Assembly (NCBI RefSeq): GCF_001021385.1
Contig: NZ_CP011773.1
Coordinates: 124,001-188,000 of the forward strand
Direction: 5' to 3'
From: Mycobacterium sp. EPa45
GTDB taxonomy: Bacteria > Actinomycetota > Actinomycetes > Mycobacteriales > Mycobacteriaceae
Length of the DNA stretch: 64,000 bases
Shown: in pieces, positions 35,009-44,830 of the stretch
Position numbering within the stretch: the first letter of the stretch is position 1
Layout: the number at the start of each line of letters is the position of its first letter
The notes under the pieces: model-generated
Seen by the model: the letters and a program-made list of their open reading frames with translations, nothing else
Databases searched by the model: none
What the model was told of the DNA's origin: nothing
Position numbers and translations under genes: made by a program

Positions 35009-36584
35009 TGAGCACCAAGTCCTTCCATGAGCGTGGATGGTGGGCCGCCAGGCTCAACTGTGTGGCGGTGCTTCCATCGGGCGCCATGTACACCCCCGTG
35101 GCAGGGTCGTACGTCGTAACTGCTACCGATGGCTCACCGGAAACGGTGCGCGCGGACGCCGGTGCAGCCGATGTCTGCGTGGAACTGGCCGGTGCCGACC
35201 CGTTCTCCGTCGGTGGGGGGGACATGGGCAACCCAGGTGGGCTCGGTGGCGCTTCAGTTGGCTGCGGCGCATTCGCCCCCGGTGGAGGTGGAGTTCCCTG
35301 TAGCGGTCCGAATAGCGGTGGATCAACGCGGGAATCGGGCAGCACGCCCTGCGCCAACAGGTTGGGGTCGAGCGGCGCCGGACCCAACGCGTGTTGTCGT
35401 TGCGCAAGCGGCTGGTAGCCCTGCTCGCTGTAGCACTCCTGCACGGTCGGGGCGCGCTTGCCCGGCGCGTTCATGCAGGGGTAGTTGCGCGCACCTCGGA
35501 CCGCCAGCGGCGAATCTTGTGGAAGTTTGCAATACAGTCCGTCTGGCGTGTCGACCGTGGTGGTGTCCGCAGGTGAGCGCCACTCGCTCTGCGGCAGGTA
35601 ACCGACCGTGCATCCAACCGGATCCTCCAGCTGTATCCGAAAATCTCCGGTCGGCAGTCCCGTGTAGTTCTTCGTCGGGTTCTCGGCCTGAAAATTCGCG
35701 GCAGCAGGCGGCACAAGCACCAGGAGTTGCTCAAGCCCGGGCCGATACATCACACCGACTTGACCCAGTGTCGTCAAGTTCGCGAGCAGCACCGGCAGGG
35801 TCGGTTTCACCTGATTCAACAGGCGGCTGACCTGATCGGTGAACCCGGGCCCCTGATCAAGGATGGATCGGATCTGCGGGTCATTGTCAACGATCTGACC
35901 GGTGACCCCGGCAAGGCTGTGGGTCCATGTCGTGATCGAGTCCGCCGTCTGCGCTTGCCCATCGAGGAAGATGGACATGTCCTCGACCAACGCTGAACCC
36001 TTGTCGGCGAGGGAGTTCAGATCGCCGGTGATCTTGTGCCCTGAGTCGATCAGCGAACCCAGGTCGTAACCTGTGCCGTCGAAGGCGGTGAATGACTCGT
36101 CCAAGAGCGAATGGAATTGATCTTTGGGAATGCTTTGGACAAGGTTGTTCACCTGGTCCAGCATCGGTCCGGTTTGGACCGGCAGCACGACGTCGCGCTC
36201 CGGAATTGTTGCACCGTCGGCCAGGAACGGGGGGTTCTCGTTCTTGGGCTGCAAGTCGACGTACTGCTCGCCCACCGCCGACATCGAACGCACATGCACG
36301 GTCAACGCTGTCGGAATCTGAATCGATCGCGGCAGAGACAGTGTCGCGACCGCGCCGTCGTCGGTCGCCGACACATTCGTGACCGTACCGATTTGTATGC
36401 CCCGGTAAGTGACGTTTCCCATCCGGTAAAGTCCGGCCGCACGGGGCATTTCGACCTTCACCGTCAAGTGGCCAATGCCTACCAGCGTGGGAACGCGCAT
36501 GTATACGAACAACATCACCAGAACGCCCACGATCGACGCGATGGTGAAGATGATCAACTGGATTCTGACCAAGCGGGTGAACAT
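34998..36584 (-). CDS. mceF: MCE family protein MceF
   Basis: The 528-residue protein has an N-terminal membrane anchor (FTIASIVGVLVMLFVYMRV) and an MlaD/MCE domain with GIQIGTVTNVSA near residue 65. The F type is recognised from the start MFTRLVRIQLIIFT and from the proline-rich C-terminus with PP repeats. ATG 36584 shares one base with the mceE stop (TGATG). It should form a hexameric ring with the other Mce proteins and carry lipids across the cell envelope. Confidence 0.93.
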   Translation of the reverse strand: MFTRLVRIQLIIFTIASIVGVLVMLFVYMRVPTLVGIGHLTVKVEMPRAAGLYRMGNVTYRGIQIGTVTNVSATDDGAVATLSLPRSIQIPTALTVHVRSMSAVGEQYVDLQPKNENPPFLADGATIPERDVVLPVQTGPMLDQVNNLVQSIPKDQFHSLLDESFTAFDGTGYDLGSLIDSGHKITGDLNSLADKGSALVEDMSIFLDGQAQTADSITTWTHSLAGVTGQIVDNDPQIRSILDQGPGFTDQVSRLLNQVKPTLPVLLANLTTLGQVGVMYRPGLEQLLVLVPPAAANFQAENPTKNYTGLPTGDFRIQLEDPVGCTVGYLPQSEWRSPADTTTVDTPDGLYCKLPQDSPLAVRGARNYPCMNAPGKRAPTVQECYSEQGYQPLAQRQHALGPAPLDPNLLAQGVLPDSRVDPPLFGPLQGTPPPPGANAPQPTEAPPSPPGLPMSPPPTENGSAPASSTQTSAAPASARTVSGEPSVAVTTYDPATGVYMAPDGSTATQLSLAAHHPRSWKDLVLNGV

Positions 36585-37792
36585 CAACCACCACCGCTCG
36601 TGGCCGCCGGGGGCGGTGCCGGCGTACTCGCCTCAGGCGGCTGTGTGCCTTCACCCGGCGGTACCGCAGCGGGAATCGGTGGCGGGGTAACGCCCACGCC
36701 CAGAGGGTTTTTGGTGTAGTAGGCGTCGTAACCCGGGTCACCCGGAGCGGGTACCAGATCGAGGTTCTCGTTGCCCCACCTGGTTCCGAGGAATAGCGAT
36801 CGTTTGAATCTGTTCACTGTCAGATCGGCGACCACGAAAAGGTTCAGGTAGTCGCCCCTGATGGCGCGGTCGATTGTGTTCTGGCCCAACGGGAAAACGG
36901 TGGCGTACGCTAGCGCCGTATCCAGGTCGGGGCCCACGTCAGCCAGGGCGCGAAGTGTGGGTTCCAGGTTTTTCAAGTTCTCGACCAGATCGCCCTGGAT
37001 CGCATTGACCAGGGTTGACGTCGCGTTGCTGAATACACGTAGCTTGTCTAGCGCCGTGGTGAACCGAGGACGTTCCTTGAGAAGAACATCGAGCGCAGGT
37101 GGAAGGGCTTTGAGGGCTTGCTCGACGGAATGCCGCTGGTCTGCGAAGACCGACGCGATTCGATCCATCTGGTGAATCGTCTCGACAATGTCTTGACGTT
37201 GGCCGTCAAAGACTGCCATGAGATCGTTCAGCCGGTTGAGGAGATCCCGCAGTTGGGGTCCCCTGCCCGCTAACGCGATGTTCAGATTGTGGATCACATC
37301 GCCGATCTGGCCGAGTCCGCCTGTTGTCACCACCGCCGCCACCGACGCCAGCGTTTGCTCGGTGGAGGGGTAGGTGGAGGAGATCGAGAGCGGTATCGTT
37401 GCACCCCGCTCGAGCCGTCCCTGCGGCGCTTCACCAACTGGGGGGTCAAGCGCAAGATGCATTGACCCGAGCAAACTCGTCTGTCCGACGCTGGCACGTG
37501 CGTTGGCCGGCACAACGACGTCCGGGCGCACGGAAATGCTCACTTCCGCCTGGCGGTTGCGCACCCGCATCGAGGTGACGCTGCCGACCACAACGTCATC
37601 GAGCATCACGGGCGAGTTCGGCTCCAAAGTGCCGACATTGCGCAGTTCCACGACGTAGCGCACCGCCCCGGAGCCACGGCCGACCGCCCCCGGCAGGGGT
37701 AACGAGTTCAGTCCCTGGAACCCGCAGGAGCTCACGATCACACAGAGCAGCAGCAGCGCACAGGCTCGCGAGATCCACCGGGCCGGCGTCAT
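36584..37792 (-). CDS. mceE: MCE family lipoprotein MceE (LprK-type)
   Basis: The 402-residue protein has a lipoprotein signal with lipobox VSSC (Cys23) and the MCE domain with LDDVVVGSVTSM near residue 64. In mycobacterial mce operons the fifth Mce protein is the lipoprotein, so the type is clear. The C-terminus is Pro-rich. It overlaps mceD by 4 bp (ATGA) and mceF by one base, indicating translational coupling. Confidence 0.93.
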   Translation of the reverse strand: MTPARWISRACALLLLCVIVSSCGFQGLNSLPLPGAVGRGSGAVRYVVELRNVGTLEPNSPVMLDDVVVGSVTSMRVRNRQAEVSISVRPDVVVPANARASVGQTSLLGSMHLALDPPVGEAPQGRLERGATIPLSISSTYPSTEQTLASVAAVVTTGGLGQIGDVIHNLNIALAGRGPQLRDLLNRLNDLMAVFDGQRQDIVETIHQMDRIASVFADQRHSVEQALKALPPALDVLLKERPRFTTALDKLRVFSNATSTLVNAIQGDLVENLKNLEPTLRALADVGPDLDTALAYATVFPLGQNTIDRAIRGDYLNLFVVADLTVNRFKRSLFLGTRWGNENLDLVPAPGDPGYDAYYTKNPLGVGVTPPPIPAAVPPGEGTQPPEASTPAPPPAATSGGG

Positions 37793-39123
37793 CGTGCCCC
37801 CTGCTCTGCCGGCAACGCGGCAGGCGGATTGTTAGCGTCGGTTGATGGGGCTGACGGCCCGGGCATCAACATTTCCGGCAGTGAATGGGGCATGTCGACC
37901 GAAGCGGCGACGGGAGGTGCGCTGGCGGGAAGGTCGGTGGGCGAAGCCTGCTGCGCCCCCGGCATCAGCTTCGGATCGGTATAGATCAATTGGTCCGGGG
38001 CGGGAGTCTTCGCCAGGAAGGGATTCACCGGGATAGGTATCGCGTTGAAGTTCATCGTCCTGAGGGCCGGCCCGAGGTATTGCGCGCAGAGTTTGGCGGT
38101 CTCAGGAGCGGTCACGTTTCCCATGGCACCGATCGACCCGCACAGAAATTGAACGGGATTCGCGAGGTTGGCCAGCGTGAACACCCCGGTCGCGGTGCCC
38201 AGCTGGGGATCGAACATGTTGTAGGTGTTGGCAATTGCGTTGGGAGCCACGTGCAAAACCTGCTCCACGTCCATCCGCTTGTCGACCAGGATCTGTGTCA
38301 CCGATGCCAGGCGTTTGATCTGCTCGTCGGCTCTGTCGCGGGTGTCGGCGACGAATTCCTGCACTGTCACCACTGCTTCAGACAGGTTTTTCAACGCGGC
38401 GTCCAGATTCGACTTGCTGCCGTCAAGCACACTCGTGAGCGTCGCCAGTCGATCCTGAAACTGCATGACCTGCTGATTGCTTTGACTCAAGGCGCCGATG
38501 AACTTCTGCAAGTTCGTGATCACATCGACGATGTTGCCGCCCTTGGCCGCGAGTAGTCTCCCGAGAGAGGACAACTGAGTCAAAGTGTCGTGCAGCGCGG
38601 CGCCTTTGCCATCCATCGCCGAAGCGCTGCTATCGATGAACCGGGCCAACGACGAGCTCGGCGCGCCGTCTTTAGGCGCGAGTTCTGTTGCGAGACGGTT
38701 CAACTGCTCCTTGACCTGATCCCATTCCACCGGCACTGCTGTCCGCTCGATTGGTATGGACGCACCGTCGGCTATCACACCCACCCCTGGTGACGGTTTG
38801 GCCGCGAGTTGCACGTATCGAGCCGAAACCAGATTTTGTGCCACGATGACTGCCCTGGCATCGGCCGGAACCGGCACGTCGCGCTGCAGGCTCAGGGTCA
38901 GTTTGGCGCGGGCCCCCTCGGGCTGGGTGTCCAGCACCGTGCCGACCTTGACTCCTGCGACCCGAACCTCGTCACCGGTGTAAATCCCCACCGCTGAAGC
39001 GAAGTACGCCGTGATCGTCTTGGGTTTCTCGCGTTCCTGACGCACCAGCCACAAACCTGCTATCACCATCGACGCGAGGACAACGAACGTCAGGCTGCGT
39101 GTGATCCGTTTTCGCTGGGTCAT
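37789..39123 (-). CDS. mceD: MCE family protein MceD
   Basis: The 444-residue protein has an N-terminal membrane segment (TFVVLASMVIAGLWLV) and an MCE domain with VRVAGVKVGTVLDTQ near residue 54, a coiled-coil-like middle region and a long Pro/Ala-rich C-terminus. It is the fourth Mce gene by order, between mceC and mceE with 4-bp overlaps at both ends. Confidence 0.93.
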   Translation of the reverse strand: MTQRKRITRSLTFVVLASMVIAGLWLVRQEREKPKTITAYFASAVGIYTGDEVRVAGVKVGTVLDTQPEGARAKLTLSLQRDVPVPADARAVIVAQNLVSARYVQLAAKPSPGVGVIADGASIPIERTAVPVEWDQVKEQLNRLATELAPKDGAPSSSLARFIDSSASAMDGKGAALHDTLTQLSSLGRLLAAKGGNIVDVITNLQKFIGALSQSNQQVMQFQDRLATLTSVLDGSKSNLDAALKNLSEAVVTVQEFVADTRDRADEQIKRLASVTQILVDKRMDVEQVLHVAPNAIANTYNMFDPQLGTATGVFTLANLANPVQFLCGSIGAMGNVTAPETAKLCAQYLGPALRTMNFNAIPIPVNPFLAKTPAPDQLIYTDPKLMPGAQQASPTDLPASAPPVAASVDMPHSLPEMLMPGPSAPSTDANNPPAALPAEQGAR

Positions 39124-40202
39124 CGCGGTGCCTGCGGTATCCCGTTGCGCGGGAGGGGAAGTTCGGCACGAGGACCGGCATTATCGGGTGGTTGGCCGGC
39201 GTCGGTACCCCGGCGCAATCCGAATGCATAGTCGAAGAATGGCTGGGTGAGTGCGCCCAAGGCGAGATTGGGAACGAAGGCCATGTAGTAGTGGCCGCTC
39301 GAGACGGTTTCACCGAGCGTGATCATGTATTTCGACAGCCGCGGCAGCGCCACGTCGATAGCGTCTCGGTTGGCTTCGAGCATACGCAGCACCGAGTTCA
39401 ACTTGTCCAGGGCCGGCCCCAATTTCTCTCGGTTGTCGTGGACGAGTCCTGTGAGTTGCTGTGCGACGGCCGAGGTGTTGGCCAGCAGTTGGACAATTGC
39501 TTCACGGCGCGATACCAGAACCCCCAACAGTTCATTGGCGTCGAGTATCAGTGTGTTCACTTGGTCGGTGCGTTGGGCCAGCACCCCCGTCACATCTGAG
39601 GCACTCGTCAGCAGATCGTCAAGGGCCCGGTCCCGTTCATTGATCGTCTGCGATAACCGAGTCAAACCCTCAAATGTCGGTTTGAGTTGCGGTGCAACGT
39701 TATCGATCGTCGTGGCCAGTGTGTCCAAGGCACGATTCAGTGCGTCCGTATCGGTACCTGCGGTGTTTGTGGTCAACTCGTCGACCGCCTGCGTGAGTGA
39801 ATACGGTGAGGACGTACGTGTCATAGGAATTACCTGTTGAGTGTCCATCACTCCCCGACCGGCCGGCTCGATTTTCAATACCCGCTGCCCGAGCAGAGTG
39901 CCCGTGGTGATGTGGGCTGTGGTTTCGGAACCAAGTGGGAGGCGTCTTTCCACGGTGAACGACACCAGTGCGTCGAGCCCCTGCAAGCTGACCTTTGTCA
40001 CGGTTCCCACTTTGACACCGGAGATTCTGACATCGTTTCCGGTAGTCAGGCCGGCGGCATCGGCGAACAGCGCACGATACTGCGCAGCGGTGGCCAGAGA
40101 GATCAATCGCTCAGGGGCAAGGCCGACGGCAATGATCAGCAGACACAGGACTACCCCGATGATCCCCACCCGAATGAGTTTGGGTTGACGGTACTTCAAC
40201 AT
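39120..40202 (-). CDS. mceC: MCE family protein MceC
   Basis: The 360-residue protein starts at ATG 40202 (MLKYRQPKLIRVG), has a membrane segment GIIGVVLCLLIIAVGLAP and an MCE domain with VRISGVKVGTVTKVS near residue 59, followed by long helical repeats. The start is set by the one-base overlap with the mceB stop. It ends with a 4-bp overlap into mceD. Confidence 0.93.
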   Translation of the reverse strand: MLKYRQPKLIRVGIIGVVLCLLIIAVGLAPERLISLATAAQYRALFADAAGLTTGNDVRISGVKVGTVTKVSLQGLDALVSFTVERRLPLGSETTAHITTGTLLGQRVLKIEPAGRGVMDTQQVIPMTRTSSPYSLTQAVDELTTNTAGTDTDALNRALDTLATTIDNVAPQLKPTFEGLTRLSQTINERDRALDDLLTSASDVTGVLAQRTDQVNTLILDANELLGVLVSRREAIVQLLANTSAVAQQLTGLVHDNREKLGPALDKLNSVLRMLEANRDAIDVALPRLSKYMITLGETVSSGHYYMAFVPNLALGALTQPFFDYAFGLRRGTDAGQPPDNAGPRAELPLPRNGIPQAPR

Positions 40203-41218
40203 CAGGGCTCGGTACACCTTCCTGTATCTTGCTGGAACCACGGGAACACGGCGGTGCGTCCCTGCAGATCGGTGACTCGCACACTGACTCCGCATATGTA
40301 GTAGTTGACGAAGCTGCCGTACGACCCGATCCGTATCAGTTTCCGGTAGTTCTCCGGCGCCTTCTGAATAGCGGTCTGTAGGCGATCTTTTTGGCCATCC
40401 AGAATCGGGGCCAGCCGACTGAGCTCATTGACCGTGCCGGCCAGCGGTGGCCGCGCGGTATTCAAAAGGTCGGCCACCGTCGCTGTGCCGTGATCCAGGG
40501 CGTCGATAGCGTCGGCGATCGGATCCTTCTGGTTGGTGAGTTCGGTAACGAGCCGTTGCATCCGATCCAGAGTCGCCGAGAATTCATCCCCGCGGGCCGC
40601 CACCGTTGATAAGCCGTCTCGTAAGCGCTCGATGACGGCCTGAACAGTCTGACCATTGTCTGCCAACGTGTTCGAGAATGAAGCGACTCTGGCCATCAGG
40701 GACGCGGTCGAGGCGCCCTGATCCTGAAAGATATCCAGCAGCGACGCCGTCAACGCATTCACGTCTTGTGGATTCAGGCCTCGGATCACGGGCTTGAGTC
40801 CGCCAAGGAGCAGGTCGAGGTCCAGCGCGGGAACGGTCCGTTGTTTCGGAATTTGGCTGCCGGCGGGTAGCAGGCGCGTCGAACCGGGTTCGTCGACGAT
40901 CTCGAGGTAACGGTCCCCCACAAGGTTTAAGTACCGCACAGCAAGTCGGGTGCCCTGGGTCAGGGCTACATCACGATCTGCGTCGAAGGACACGATGACA
41001 TCGGTGTTCTGTTGAAGCGACACAGACCGTACGGTCCCGATCCGGATGCCGGCGAACCGCACCGAATCACCCGACTTCAGGTCGGAAACGTCGGAGAAGA
41101 CCGCCGAATACTCGTTGACAGTACCGCCACGTTCTTGCCCGAACACCATGAACAAGAACGCCGTTGCCACCGTCATCGTGGCGACGAAAGCGAAGACCTT
41201 GACGGCCGCACTCCTCAT
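40202..41218 (-). CDS. mceB: MCE family protein MceB
   Basis: The 338-residue protein begins MRSAAVKVFAFVATMTVAT, typical of MceB, with TAFLFMVFGQ membrane segment and the MCE domain VRFAGIRIGTVRSVS near residue 51. It ends with the B-type CGVSVRVTDLQGR and a final Cys region. ATG 41218 overlaps the mceA stop by 4 bp. The longer frame upstream runs inside mceA and is not used. Confidence 0.93.
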   Translation of the reverse strand: MRSAAVKVFAFVATMTVATAFLFMVFGQERGGTVNEYSAVFSDVSDLKSGDSVRFAGIRIGTVRSVSLQQNTDVIVSFDADRDVALTQGTRLAVRYLNLVGDRYLEIVDEPGSTRLLPAGSQIPKQRTVPALDLDLLLGGLKPVIRGLNPQDVNALTASLLDIFQDQGASTASLMARVASFSNTLADNGQTVQAVIERLRDGLSTVAARGDEFSATLDRMQRLVTELTNQKDPIADAIDALDHGTATVADLLNTARPPLAGTVNELSRLAPILDGQKDRLQTAIQKAPENYRKLIRIGSYGSFVNYYICGVSVRVTDLQGRTAVFPWFQQDTGRCTEP

Positions 41219-42399
41219 CCTGGGTGCCCGATCTCGAGGGTGTTTCGCGGCGGCCCGTCGATCGGGCCGAACAGGAGCTGTTTGAGGCCATCGGAATTCA
41301 GTAGCAGACCCTGGTTTCCGTACTTCCACGGATTGGTACCCACGTCGGCTACCACGTACGGTGGATGCACGCCGAAGGGGATGAGGGGAAGCCCGACACA
41401 TTGAGGGCCACCGGTCGCGGCGACTTTGGGAAGGTCTCCCGGAAAGCGGAAGCGCTCCATGCCGAAAGTGAATCCGGCGAGCACCATGGCCCCCGGCACC
41501 GGGAACGGATCGCTATGGGCCATCACGTTCAAGCCGCCCCCCAGGCAGGTCAGCGCCTCGTGGTATTGATTTGTCAGGGAAGTCGTCGAAACCAGCAGGC
41601 GCAAGACCTCGGTGAGGGCGTCGGCGTTTTCGGTAACAACCTGGGTTCCGAGGTCCGACAGCCCGATCAGACCGACCAGCAGCGAGTCCAGCTCCGTCTG
41701 CTTGTCAACAATGCTTCCGCTGATCCGCGTCGCATTGTCCACCGAAGCAAAGATGTCGCCTGCGGCGTCTGCGTAGGTGCGTAACACCGATGGCGCCGTC
41801 GCGATGTCGTGGCGCAATGCCGGGATGCTCGGCTGGATGCGAGTCAAGAACTCGTCCAGGGCGGTCACCGACTCACCAAGTGTTGCGCCACGACCATTCA
41901 GTGCCGACGACAACGCCCCCAGAGTTTCGTTCAGCTTCGCCGGGTCGATTGCAGACAACACCGACGTGAGGCGTTGAAAGACCGTGTTCACTTCGACCAC
42001 GACGTGGCTAGCTGCCAACGTCTGGCCAGACCTCAGCCGTTGGGCCGATGGCCGCTCCGGCACGATGAAATCAACCGATTTCGCACCAAAGACAGTGCTT
42101 GAAGTGATCTCCACCCCGACGTCTGCGGGGATGTGTCGCAGCTGATCCGGTGCGATAGCAAGCCGAATGACCGCCTGCCCGTCGGAACGGTCGTCGATCG
42201 ACGAGACGCTTCCCACCTGCACTTCGTGCAGCTTCACCTTCGCGCCGGGATTGAGAACCAGTCCAGCCCGCGGCGCTAGAACAATGATGGGATCCGAGGC
42301 GACGAAGTCACCACGGAACGCTGCGGCAGCCAAGCCGACAACGCCGAATAGGCCTGCGACGGTGAGCAATCCGACGAGCGGGCGCAGCAGAATTCTCAC
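41215..42399 (-). CDS. mceA: MCE family protein MceA
   Basis: The 394-residue first Mce protein has the membrane segment LVGLLTVAGLFGVVGLAAAA and an MCE domain with VKLHEVQVGSVSSID near residue 55. The C-terminal region carries FPVPGAMVLAG, seen in MceA proteins. The start is GTG 42399. No yrbE permease genes lie upstream, where they are normally found; instead a family A operator (42507) and a divergent SDR gene follow. The operator's right arm gives TAAACT (42509-42504) as a -10 box 105 nt before the start. Confidence 0.93.
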   Translation of the reverse strand: MRILLRPLVGLLTVAGLFGVVGLAAAAFRGDFVASDPIIVLAPRAGLVLNPGAKVKLHEVQVGSVSSIDDRSDGQAVIRLAIAPDQLRHIPADVGVEITSSTVFGAKSVDFIVPERPSAQRLRSGQTLAASHVVVEVNTVFQRLTSVLSAIDPAKLNETLGALSSALNGRGATLGESVTALDEFLTRIQPSIPALRHDIATAPSVLRTYADAAGDIFASVDNATRISGSIVDKQTELDSLLVGLIGLSDLGTQVVTENADALTEVLRLLVSTTSLTNQYHEALTCLGGGLNVMAHSDPFPVPGAMVLAGFTFGMERFRFPGDLPKVAATGGPQCVGLPLIPFGVHPPYVVADVGTNPWKYGNQGLLLNSDGLKQLLFGPIDGPPRNTLEIGHPG

Positions 42400-42506
42400 C
42401 GATCCAACCCGGACCTCGCGCTGGTGGCGGCGACGATTCGTGCGCGATTGGCCAAGCCGGGCATTCGATTCCTCTCCGTTTAACCGGGGCTACCCGTGCC
42501 GAGAGT

Positions 42507-42522
42507 TTAAGCATGCGCTTAA
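42507..42522 (-). promoter_or_regulatory. Family A operator upstream of mceA
   Basis: TTAAGCA-TG-CGCTTAA, one base from the perfect core. Reading minus, TAAACT (42509-42504) overlaps it and fits a -10 box, 105 nt before mceA. A second family A site lies about 100 bp away for the divergent gene. Confidence 0.75.
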
Positions 42523-42612
42523 CAGGAAGGGAAGGTTTTCAGCGAACTCTCTCAAGGGATTCAGGCCCCCACCGGCCGGCGGCGAAACATTGACGTTGGC
42601 GCGCATCATGTG

Positions 42613-42628
42613 TTAAGCACGTGCTTAA
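42613..42628 (+). promoter_or_regulatory. Family A operator upstream of SDR at 42734
   Basis: TGTTAAGCA-CG-TGCTTAACA with perfect 9-bp arms. TAACAT (42626-42631) overlaps the right arm as a -10 box, 103 nt before ATG 42734. The 334-bp mceA-SDR intergenic region holds no gene, only the two operators. Confidence 0.8.
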
Positions 42629-42733
42629 CATGGCCGTCTTGGGAACGACCCGCGGGGGAGAGACGCCGTTGCCGCCAGAGTCGCCCAAGTCAATCCAGGT
42701 GAGCGAAAGCGCCTTATCGTGTGAGGAAATCTA

Positions 42734-43540
42734 ATGACAAACGTCCATGCGGAGCCTGTCGCTGCGGCGGATGATCCGCGCACGGTGATCGTGACGGGTG
42801 CGTCTTCAGGAATCGGTCGAGCCACCGCCGAGCGCCTGGCGCTCGCCGGCCATGCGGTCGCGATGGGGGCACGGCGAGTTGAAGACTGTGAGGTGCTGGC
42901 AAAACAACTGCGTGGGCAGGGCGCGCGGGTATGCGCGCTCCCGCTCGACGTCGCTGATGGCGATTCGATCGCCACATTCGTTGACGCAGTGCAGAACCAC
43001 CTTGGCCCCGTCGACGCCCTGGTTTCCAACGCGGGACAGTCCAAACCCCTGGCCGCGATCTCCTCCGACGCCCACGCCCTGATGAACACGATCGGCGTGA
43101 ATTTCCTTGGTGCGCAGGCGATCACCGCTGCGTTGGCGCCGGCGATGGTGGACCGGGGTCGTGGTGACCTGATTTTCGTCAGCTCGGAGACCGTGGGCGG
43201 CCCGCCACGTCCCTACATGGCGGCCTACTCCGCATCGAAGCACGCGCTGGAAGCGTGGGTTTCTGTCCTGCACGGGGAACTGGAAGGCACCGGCGTTCGT
43301 GCTTCCGTTGTCCGACCGGGCCACACCGTGACGGGTTATTCCGAGGGGTGGACGGAGGCCGACATCGCACCGATGATCGAATCGTGGTCTCGCTTCGGTG
43401 TGCTGCGGCACATGTCGATGCTGCAGCCCGACGATGTCGCCAGGGTGCTGCAAACCATGTTGGAATTTCCTCCGTCCGTCCATCTGCGCCTGGTCGAGGT
43501 CCAACCGACGGTGCCGCGCGCTGATGAGAGTGCCGAATGA
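42734..43540 (+). CDS. SDR family oxidoreductase
   Basis: The 268-residue short-chain dehydrogenase has TGASSGIGRATAE near residue 20, SNAG near 97 and the active site VSSETVGGPPRPYMAAYSASK. It oxidises or reduces an alcohol/ketone; the long substrate loop ending YSEGWTEADIAPM is not diagnostic. Its stop overlaps the CoA-transferase ATG by 4 bp. It is divergent from mceA and controlled by its own family A site, so it is probably induced with the importer. Confidence 0.9.
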   Translation: MTNVHAEPVAAADDPRTVIVTGASSGIGRATAERLALAGHAVAMGARRVEDCEVLAKQLRGQGARVCALPLDVADGDSIATFVDAVQNHLGPVDALVSNAGQSKPLAAISSDAHALMNTIGVNFLGAQAITAALAPAMVDRGRGDLIFVSSETVGGPPRPYMAAYSASKHALEAWVSVLHGELEGTGVRASVVRPGHTVTGYSEGWTEADIAPMIESWSRFGVLRHMSMLQPDDVARVLQTMLEFPPSVHLRLVEVQPTVPRADESAE

Positions 43541-44757
43541 GCGTCAATGACGTGCTGGCCGGCGTTCGTGTGCTCGAAGTCGCGGCGTGGACGTTCGTGC
43601 CTTCCGCCGGCGCGGTGCTCGCGGAGTGGGGCGCCGAAGTCATCAAGGTCGAGCCGCGGGACGGCGGAGACCCGCAGCGCGGGCTCGTCTCGATGGGCCT
43701 GGTACCGGCGGGCGCCGGCGGCGTCAACTACATGATCGAGATGCCTAACCGGGGTAAGAAATCAATCGGTGTGGACCTGCGGAACCCCGACGGGCAGCAG
43801 GTCGTGCACGAACTCGCCAAGACCTGCGATGTCTTCCTCACCAGCTACCTGCCGAGTCGACGCACCAGTTTTGCCATTGACGTCGCCGATATCCGAGCCG
43901 CGAACCCCGACATCGTCTACGTGCGGGGCTCCGGCTATGGACCGCTCGGTGAAGACCGTGATCGGCCAGGGTTCGACGGTGTTTCGTACTGGGCACGCGG
44001 GGGAATCGGGATGGCGCTCACTGGTCCCGACAGTGACCTGGTCTTGCCGCGCGCCGCGTTCGGCGACCTCCTCGGCGGCATGACCATCGCCGGCGGCATC
44101 GCCGCCGCGTTGTACAAGAGAAAGGCCACGGGGCAGACGTCGATTGTCGACGTGTCGCTGCTGGCACTCGCGGCGTACAACATCACCCCCGATATCACGA
44201 CAAGTTATCTCTACGCGGACGACCCGATCCCCACCTTCGGTCATGCGGATGCCCCCAATCCACTCGCAGGCAACTACCGCACCCAGGACGGCCGGTACGT
44301 CAATCTGATGATGTTGCAAGCCGACCGCTTCTACGCCGAGTTCATGACACTGATCGGCCTGACCGATCTCATCGACGACGTCCGTTTCAGCGACGGGGCG
44401 GCACGCTTTGCCAACCGCGTGGAACTGATCGCACTCCTCGACGACGTGTTTGCCGCCAAGACGCTGTCGGAATGGCGCGCAGTGCTCGCGCCGTTGTCCG
44501 GCGCATGGGGACCTGTCCAGTCACCGAGCGAGCTGCCCGAGGACGCGGCTGTCGTCGCCAACGGGTACATCCCGACCATGACGACGATGAGCGGTGCGCC
44601 CTACCGCATGCCCGTTAATCCTGTTCAGTTCGACGAGGAACACGTCGTCCCTGACGGTGCGCCCGAACACGGCCAGCACACCGAGGAGGTGCTGCTCGAG
44701 GCCGGGATCGACTGGGAACGCATTGAACATTACAAATCAACGGGCGCCATTCTCTGA
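43537..44757 (+). CDS. Family III CoA-transferase (CaiB/BaiF)
   Basis: This 406-residue transferase shares with the 25519 protein the opening GVRVLEVAAWTFVPSAGAVL, GDPQRG, the likely catalytic Asp147 in PGFDGVSYWARGG and the ending EHGQHTEEVLLEAG. The ATG overlaps the SDR stop by 4 bp. The two transferases are under different operators (family A here, family B at 26926), so they probably act on different acyl groups of the same pathway. Confidence 0.92.
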   Translation: MSVNDVLAGVRVLEVAAWTFVPSAGAVLAEWGAEVIKVEPRDGGDPQRGLVSMGLVPAGAGGVNYMIEMPNRGKKSIGVDLRNPDGQQVVHELAKTCDVFLTSYLPSRRTSFAIDVADIRAANPDIVYVRGSGYGPLGEDRDRPGFDGVSYWARGGIGMALTGPDSDLVLPRAAFGDLLGGMTIAGGIAAALYKRKATGQTSIVDVSLLALAAYNITPDITTSYLYADDPIPTFGHADAPNPLAGNYRTQDGRYVNLMMLQADRFYAEFMTLIGLTDLIDDVRFSDGAARFANRVELIALLDDVFAAKTLSEWRAVLAPLSGAWGPVQSPSELPEDAAVVANGYIPTMTTMSGAPYRMPVNPVQFDEEHVVPDGAPEHGQHTEEVLLEAGIDWERIEHYKSTGAIL

Positions 44758-44830
44758 CCGAGTCCGCGACCGCTGCGACGGCGGTAAGCCTTCAAAGGCG
44801 CCGAGAGCCTGATGCGTTGGGAGACTGAAC

